Positions 60,414-64,000 of a stretch of 64,000 nt of DNA are shown piece by piece. The notes under the pieces were generated by a model. The model saw nothing but the letters and a program-made list of their open reading frames with translations. It was not told the DNA's origin and searched no databases. The stretch's first letter is position 1. Every line of letters starts with the position of its first letter. Source of the stretch: Alteromonas indica (lineage in GTDB: Bacteria > Pseudomonadota > Gammaproteobacteria > Enterobacterales > Alteromonadaceae); the NCBI GenBank assembly GCA_003056425.1, contig PYVY01000018.1, forward strand, positions 29,808 through 93,807. Direction: 5' to 3'. Made by a program: the position numbers and the translations under genes.

Positions 60414-61442
60414 ATGAATCAATTCAACAAACCCGCGGTTAGTATTACAGAACAAATCGGGATTCTTCAGCATCGCGGTCTAGCCATTCAAAATCCAGAG
60501 CGTGCGGGAAGATATTTAGAAGTAATAAGCTATTTTCGCCTCAGCGCATATATGCGACCATTCCAAAAGAATATAAGCGAACAAGTTGTAGATCATCAAT
60601 TCAAAGATGGAACTGAATTTAAACAAATAGTGGACTTGTACGCTTTTGATAGAGAATTGCGGCTGCTCATTATGGACGCTATTGAGAGAGTAGAAGTTGC
60701 AATCCGAGCTACCTTGAATAACGTTATGGCTAACAAGCATCAAACTGATGATGTATGTAGTGGCTCTCACTGGTACTTGAATGAATCATTATTTAAATCC
60801 TCATACCAGCACAAACGACTGTTGAAAGAAATCGAAGACAAGCAATCAAAAGAATCCAACGATCTTCAGAGAGATGTAAAAAAGATTGAACGAACTTCCG
60901 TTTCTGCCGAAATTAAAGACCGGCGGATTGAAAGAAGAGTCCGAGAGAATTACGCCCGCTTTTACCAACATACATATGATTCTCCTAAGCTAATGCCAGG
61001 TTGGGCGATGGTGGAAGAATTAACTCTTGGGAGTATATCTCACCTATATCGAGGGCTAGCAAAAGATAATGACCGTAAAGACATCGCTAGAAGATTTAAC
61101 TTACCTCAAGAGGTTCTTGAAAGTTGGTTGCATACGCTAAACTTTGTGAGGAATTGTTGCGCACATCATAGTCGACTTTGGAATCGAGAACTGTCTGTTC
61201 AGCCTAAGATTCCAAATGGTGATAATTGGCAGTTACCAGACAGACTTGAGCCCAGCCAAGTTCAGCCTAAGCGTCGTATTTATATGGTGTTACTTATGTT
61301 AGGCCACCTAATGAGACAGGTTAGTCCAGATAGTCAATGGCATAACAAAGTAAAAGCGCTAGTTACACTTCACCCCGAAGTTCCAAAATTTCCTATGGGC
61401 TTTCCAGATGATTGGCTCAACCACGAATTTTTCAGTAGTTAA
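60414..61442 (+). CDS. Abi family protein (AbiD/F-like, HEPN)
   Basis: A 342-residue protein of the Abi_2 family (PF07751), phage abortive-infection proteins. The family N-terminus (ITEQIGILQHRGLAI, then YFRLSAYMRPF) and the HEPN-type RNxxxH motif (R246, N247, H251 in VRNCCAHHSRLWNR) are present. Such proteins are thought to cut RNA on infection. AAGGC lies before the ATG. Codons are visibly more AT-rich than in the housekeeping genes, and it sits alone between the flavoprotein gene and argP, suggesting acquisition by transfer. Confidence 0.83.
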   Translation: MNQFNKPAVSITEQIGILQHRGLAIQNPERAGRYLEVISYFRLSAYMRPFQKNISEQVVDHQFKDGTEFKQIVDLYAFDRELRLLIMDAIERVEVAIRATLNNVMANKHQTDDVCSGSHWYLNESLFKSSYQHKRLLKEIEDKQSKESNDLQRDVKKIERTSVSAEIKDRRIERRVRENYARFYQHTYDSPKLMPGWAMVEELTLGSISHLYRGLAKDNDRKDIARRFNLPQEVLESWLHTLNFVRNCCAHHSRLWNRELSVQPKIPNGDNWQLPDRLEPSQVQPKRRIYMVLLMLGHLMRQVSPDSQWHNKVKALVTLHPEVPKFPMGFPDDWLNHEFFSS

Positions 61443-61669
61443 GTATCGCGAGACACCAAAAACATCTCGATGAAATACGGGTTTTGCTAAGTCCATGTGG
61501 GATTCAGTAAAATAAATTCATACTAGAATTCCTTCGTTTTTATTTGATATTTCTAGAAATCGAACGGGCTTTATTCAGAGGTCTATAAGATTACTTTGTC
61601 TTCGTTACAGTTAAAAGAGTTTACTGATTACACCCACATTTAATATCCCCAGCGTACTAAATTAAGTAA

Positions 61670-62557
61670 TTATCGGCTTAACTGGTATTTACTGACCTGC
61701 TTAACTGCCTGCGTCAAGGCGGTTAACGCCGCTGATTCAAGATCAAACCAGTGCCAAAACAAAGGTACGCTTAGCTGCTTGCCCGGAAATAAGTTTACCA
61801 GTTGTCCAGCGGCGGTTTGAGCTTTTACCTGCAGCGCAGGCAGTAGCGCCCACACGGCACCCGATACCGCCATTTGGACAAAGCCGTGTGACGAAGGATA
61901 CCAATGGCAGTTATTGATTGAGGGAGCGACATTCATACACTGCTGCTGATAGTCGCTCAATAAAGCAACATCATATTCGTCATAAATTAAGCCGGGCGAC
62001 CGGTTAACTGTTTCTGGGTTAATCCCTTGAGATAAATGTTGCTCAATAAAAGCGGGCGACGCATATAATTGATAATCCATAGTGCCCAAGCGCACTGATT
62101 GCCCCCCCGCTACCGCAAGACCAGTCTGACTGATACATGCCATAACCTTACCTTGCTGTAATAAACTGCGGGTTTGAGATTGATCAGCATTGTAAATATG
62201 TACTGGATTGGATTTTTCAGCTGTAAACTGCGCCATTACCTCACTAAACCAGGTCGCCAACACATCGTTGTTTACCGCCACACTGAGTGCAGACACTTCT
62301 TCTGCCAGGCCGGTATGTCCGGCTAACTGCTCTTCCAGAACACACACCTTTTGGTAATGAGCGAGCAGTTGCGCACCTAAATCGGTCGCTTTCAGCGGTT
62401 TAGCACGGACTAGAACCGGCCCGTGAACTTTATGTTCAAGGCGTTTAATTTTTTGCGATACCGCCGATTGCGTCAGGTTCAGCGCCTGGGCGCCTCTTTC
62501 AAAGCTGCCATAACGGACCACCTCGCTTAAACAGTGCAAACCTGAATAATCCAACAT
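61670..62557 (-). CDS. argP: ArgP-like LysR-family regulator
   Basis: A 295-residue LysR regulator with the N-terminal helix-turn-helix (YGSFERGAQALNLTQSAVSQ) and effector-binding domain. Divergent from an ArgO/LysE exporter, as in E. coli, where ArgP senses lysine and arginine and activates argO. The ATG at 62557 matches the usual family N-terminus; the frame is open to a TTG at 62578. The 108 bases between the two starts should hold the ArgP site. Confidence 0.88.
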   Translation of the reverse strand: MLDYSGLHCLSEVVRYGSFERGAQALNLTQSAVSQKIKRLEHKVHGPVLVRAKPLKATDLGAQLLAHYQKVCVLEEQLAGHTGLAEEVSALSVAVNNDVLATWFSEVMAQFTAEKSNPVHIYNADQSQTRSLLQQGKVMACISQTGLAVAGGQSVRLGTMDYQLYASPAFIEQHLSQGINPETVNRSPGLIYDEYDVALLSDYQQQCMNVAPSINNCHWYPSSHGFVQMAVSGAVWALLPALQVKAQTAAGQLVNLFPGKQLSVPLFWHWFDLESAALTALTQAVKQVSKYQLSR

Positions 62558-62665
62558 TAAAATAATTACTTTAAACAAAATAAGATTAATTTAATTTATT
62601 CGATTGTTCGCTCTATGATCAAGCTAATTCTGAGGTTTCAAAAAGTAAGTAAGTTAGAGAGAGCT

Positions 62666-63265
62666 ATGTTAGCTGCAATAAGTGGATTTTTGATGGGCGG
62701 TACACTGATTATCGCAATAGGCGCGCAAAACAGCTTTTTGATAGAGCAGTCGCTAAAGAAACAGTGGACTGCTATGTTTGTTGTGTTGTTTATCGTCAGT
62801 GATGCCGCCGGTATTACGTTGGGCGCCCTGGGCTTTGGCTTACTACTACAACAGTATCCGTTGCTTATCGCGGCAACTAAGTGGGCGGGCGTGGTATTTT
62901 TACTTCTGTTTGCCGCCCAGAAAATTAAAGCTTCTATGGCCAGTGACGCTATGCTTGTTAAACTAAGTAGCCAACCGATGCCTCTTAGGCGGGCTATACT
63001 GACTGCATTAGCTGTTACCTGGCTAAATCCTCATTTTTATTTAGATACACTATTGCTCATGGGCAACCTCGCCAGCCAATGGCATGCAGACAAATGGTGG
63101 TTCGTGGCCGGAGCGATTGCTGCCTCGATAGTTTGGTTCGTCGGTTTAAGCACCTTAACGTCGTTATGTGCAAACTGGATGCGCGAACCTAAATTCTGGC
63201 GTTGGTTCAACCGTCTCAACGCCGTAGTGCTAGGCGCTATTGGTCTGCAATTGGCTACGTTATAA
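62666..63265 (+). CDS. argO: ArgO/LysE-family amino acid exporter
   Basis: A 199-residue membrane exporter with about six helices and the LysE signature GFLMGGTLIIAIGAQNSFLIEQ at the N-terminus. Exports arginine or lysine-like amino acids; its pairing with argP supports ArgO. The ATG at 62666, with AGAGAG upstream, gives the family-like start; the frame is open to 62615. Confidence 0.88.
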   Translation: MLAAISGFLMGGTLIIAIGAQNSFLIEQSLKKQWTAMFVVLFIVSDAAGITLGALGFGLLLQQYPLLIAATKWAGVVFLLLFAAQKIKASMASDAMLVKLSSQPMPLRRAILTALAVTWLNPHFYLDTLLLMGNLASQWHADKWWFVAGAIAASIVWFVGLSTLTSLCANWMREPKFWRWFNRLNAVVLGAIGLQLATL

Positions 63266-63573
63266 AACAGGACGACAGCTGGGCGGTTAACTTAGGCGGT
63301 ATGGCAGCGTTATATACCACCTAATAAGAGCACTGATATTTCACCTATACTCAATGGCACTAAATAGTCCTATTGTAAGGAACACAGCGGAATAACAGTG
63401 AAACCCTTGTTTATGCGTATCGATAGGGATGATCAATGCCTGAAACTGCTATTAAACGTATTATGAAACCTACCTGTAACCCCCACAAAACAGCCTTTTT
63501 ATACAAAAAATAAGCTGATCGCACACATATTGAGCGAACAGTCACTAAAATGTCATTTTTTTTAAATTAGTAC
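63266..63573. other. Intergenic region upstream of the rRNA promoters
   Basis: About 310 bases with no gene seen. The last 60 bases before 63574 are very AT-rich (run of T near 63557-63562), like an UP element or FIS-binding region for the first rRNA promoter. Confidence 0.5.
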
Positions 63574-63601
63574 TTGATCAAAATTTTAAGAAGCGTACTA
63601 T
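63574..63601 (+). promoter_or_regulatory. rRNA operon promoter P1
   Basis: TTGATC (63574-63579) and TACTAT (63596-63601) with a 16-base spacer, followed by GCGCTCC, a GC-rich discriminator typical of stringently controlled rRNA promoters. An AT-rich UP-like tract lies upstream. Confidence 0.65.
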
Positions 63602-63727
63602 GCGCTCCACTTCGACGGGACAGGCCAACGGCCAGCACTGAAGAAGGGTTATCAGCAAAGGCTTCAGAGCAAGTCTGGTAACGGTTTTTAGCTTCAAACG
63701 CTTTTAGAAAAAACTTTCAAAAAAGTG

Positions 63728-63755
63728 TTGACGCAGAAAACGAAACGCGTAGAAT
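63728..63755 (+). promoter_or_regulatory. rRNA operon promoter P2
   Basis: TTGACG (63728-63733) and TAGAAT (63750-63755) with a 16-base spacer and a GCGC discriminator. An A/T-rich tract (63703-63727) precedes it. With the upstream pair this gives tandem promoters about 154 bases apart. Confidence 0.75.
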
Positions 63756-63764
63756 GCGCATCCC

Positions 63765-63818
63765 GCTTCGGGGAGAAACGAAGCAGCGAAGGGTAACACC
63801 TCGCACTGTTCTTTAACA
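63765..63818 (+). promoter_or_regulatory. boxB-like hairpin and boxA antitermination site
   Basis: GCTTCG (63765-63770) pairs with CGAAGC (63779-63784), an 8-base loop, as a boxB-like stem. CTGTTCTTTAACA at 63806-63818 matches boxA (TGCTCTTTAACA). Together they form the rRNA leader antitermination signal read by Nus factors. Confidence 0.7.
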
Positions 63819-63894
63819 ATTTAAACAAGACAATCTGTGTGGGCACTCGTTAAGAGTGTCAACCGAAGATTCATAAAAAAGTTTTCGATATATT

Positions 63895-64000
63895 TAATTG
63901 AAGAGTTTGATCATGGCTCAGATTGAACGCTGGCGGCAGGCCTAACACATGCAAGTCGAACGGTAACATTTCTAGCTTGCTAGAAGATGACGAGTGGCGG
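63895..64000 (+). rRNA. rrs: 16S rRNA, 5' end (truncated by window)
   Basis: Starts TTAATTGAAGAGTTTGATCA and continues CTCAGATTGAACGCTGGCGG, the universal 16S start. The first variable stem reads GGTAACATTTCTAGCTTGCT, of the Alteromonadaceae type. Only the first ~106 bases are in the window. Confidence 0.97.

Noticed and set aside
1..64000. CRISPR arrays, insertion sequences, prophage genes, tRNA genes
   Set aside because: No regularly spaced repeats, transposase, integrase, phage structural gene or tRNA was recognised anywhere in the window.

Overview
The window is a 64 kb stretch of a marine-type gammaproteobacterial chromosome, most likely Alteromonadaceae (Alteromonas, Aestuariibacter, Lacimicrobium or Bowmanella kind). 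The reasons are the 16S rRNA 5' end at the right edge, the thi, feo, hem, rpoZ-spoT and recG housekeeping blocks, and several polysaccharide-utilisation genes (uronate catabolism, a TonB-dependent receptor with a GH144-like glucanase, a GH3 glycosidase).

Left part (1-4762): the tail of a catabolic operon with an unidentified gene end, kdgF, an ExuT-like hexuronate transporter, kdgK and eda. It takes unsaturated uronates (alginate or pectin type) to pyruvate and glyceraldehyde-3-phosphate. An azurin gene and a metallo-beta-lactamase-fold hydrolase with an inverted repeat abutting its start follow.

4763-12484 is the least ordinary part. A 37-codon peptide gene with its own ribosome binding site precedes two tandem cupin-plus-HEAT-like proteins and a strong terminator. 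The peptide reading frame seems to continue in a second frame that repeats a Pro-x-Phe-Gly...Gly-Gly pattern. I read this as a candidate modified-peptide (RiPP-like) cassette, possibly with a frameshifted precursor; function is not established. It is followed by a Yip1-like membrane protein, a short frameshifted membrane ORF, an unknown membrane protein, a LytS/LytTR two-component pair and an unrecognised soluble protein.

12648-31136: an aaeXAB-like efflux operon, an unknown membrane protein, a gluconate module (gntP, gntK, gntR) with repeated GntR-type operators, an M20 peptidase, an MFS transporter, then a LacI regulator diverging from a TonB receptor and a GH144-like glucanase, with two copies of one operator in the shared region, and ycjX-ycjF.

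31133-47574: a ThrE-type exporter and a CPA1 antiporter (minus strand); a complete thiamin operon thiC-thiDE-thiF-thiS-thiG-thiH under a TPP riboswitch; feoAB; hemCDXY and a carboxylesterase.

47715-64000: gmk, rpoZ, spoT, ridA, a GH3 glycosidase, recG, rsmJ, a peroxiredoxin, a CsgD/VpsT-like LuxR regulator, an HI0933-type flavoprotein, an AT-rich insert with an Abi (HEPN) defence gene, the argP/argO pair, and a tandem-promoter rRNA leader with the first bases of 16S rRNA.
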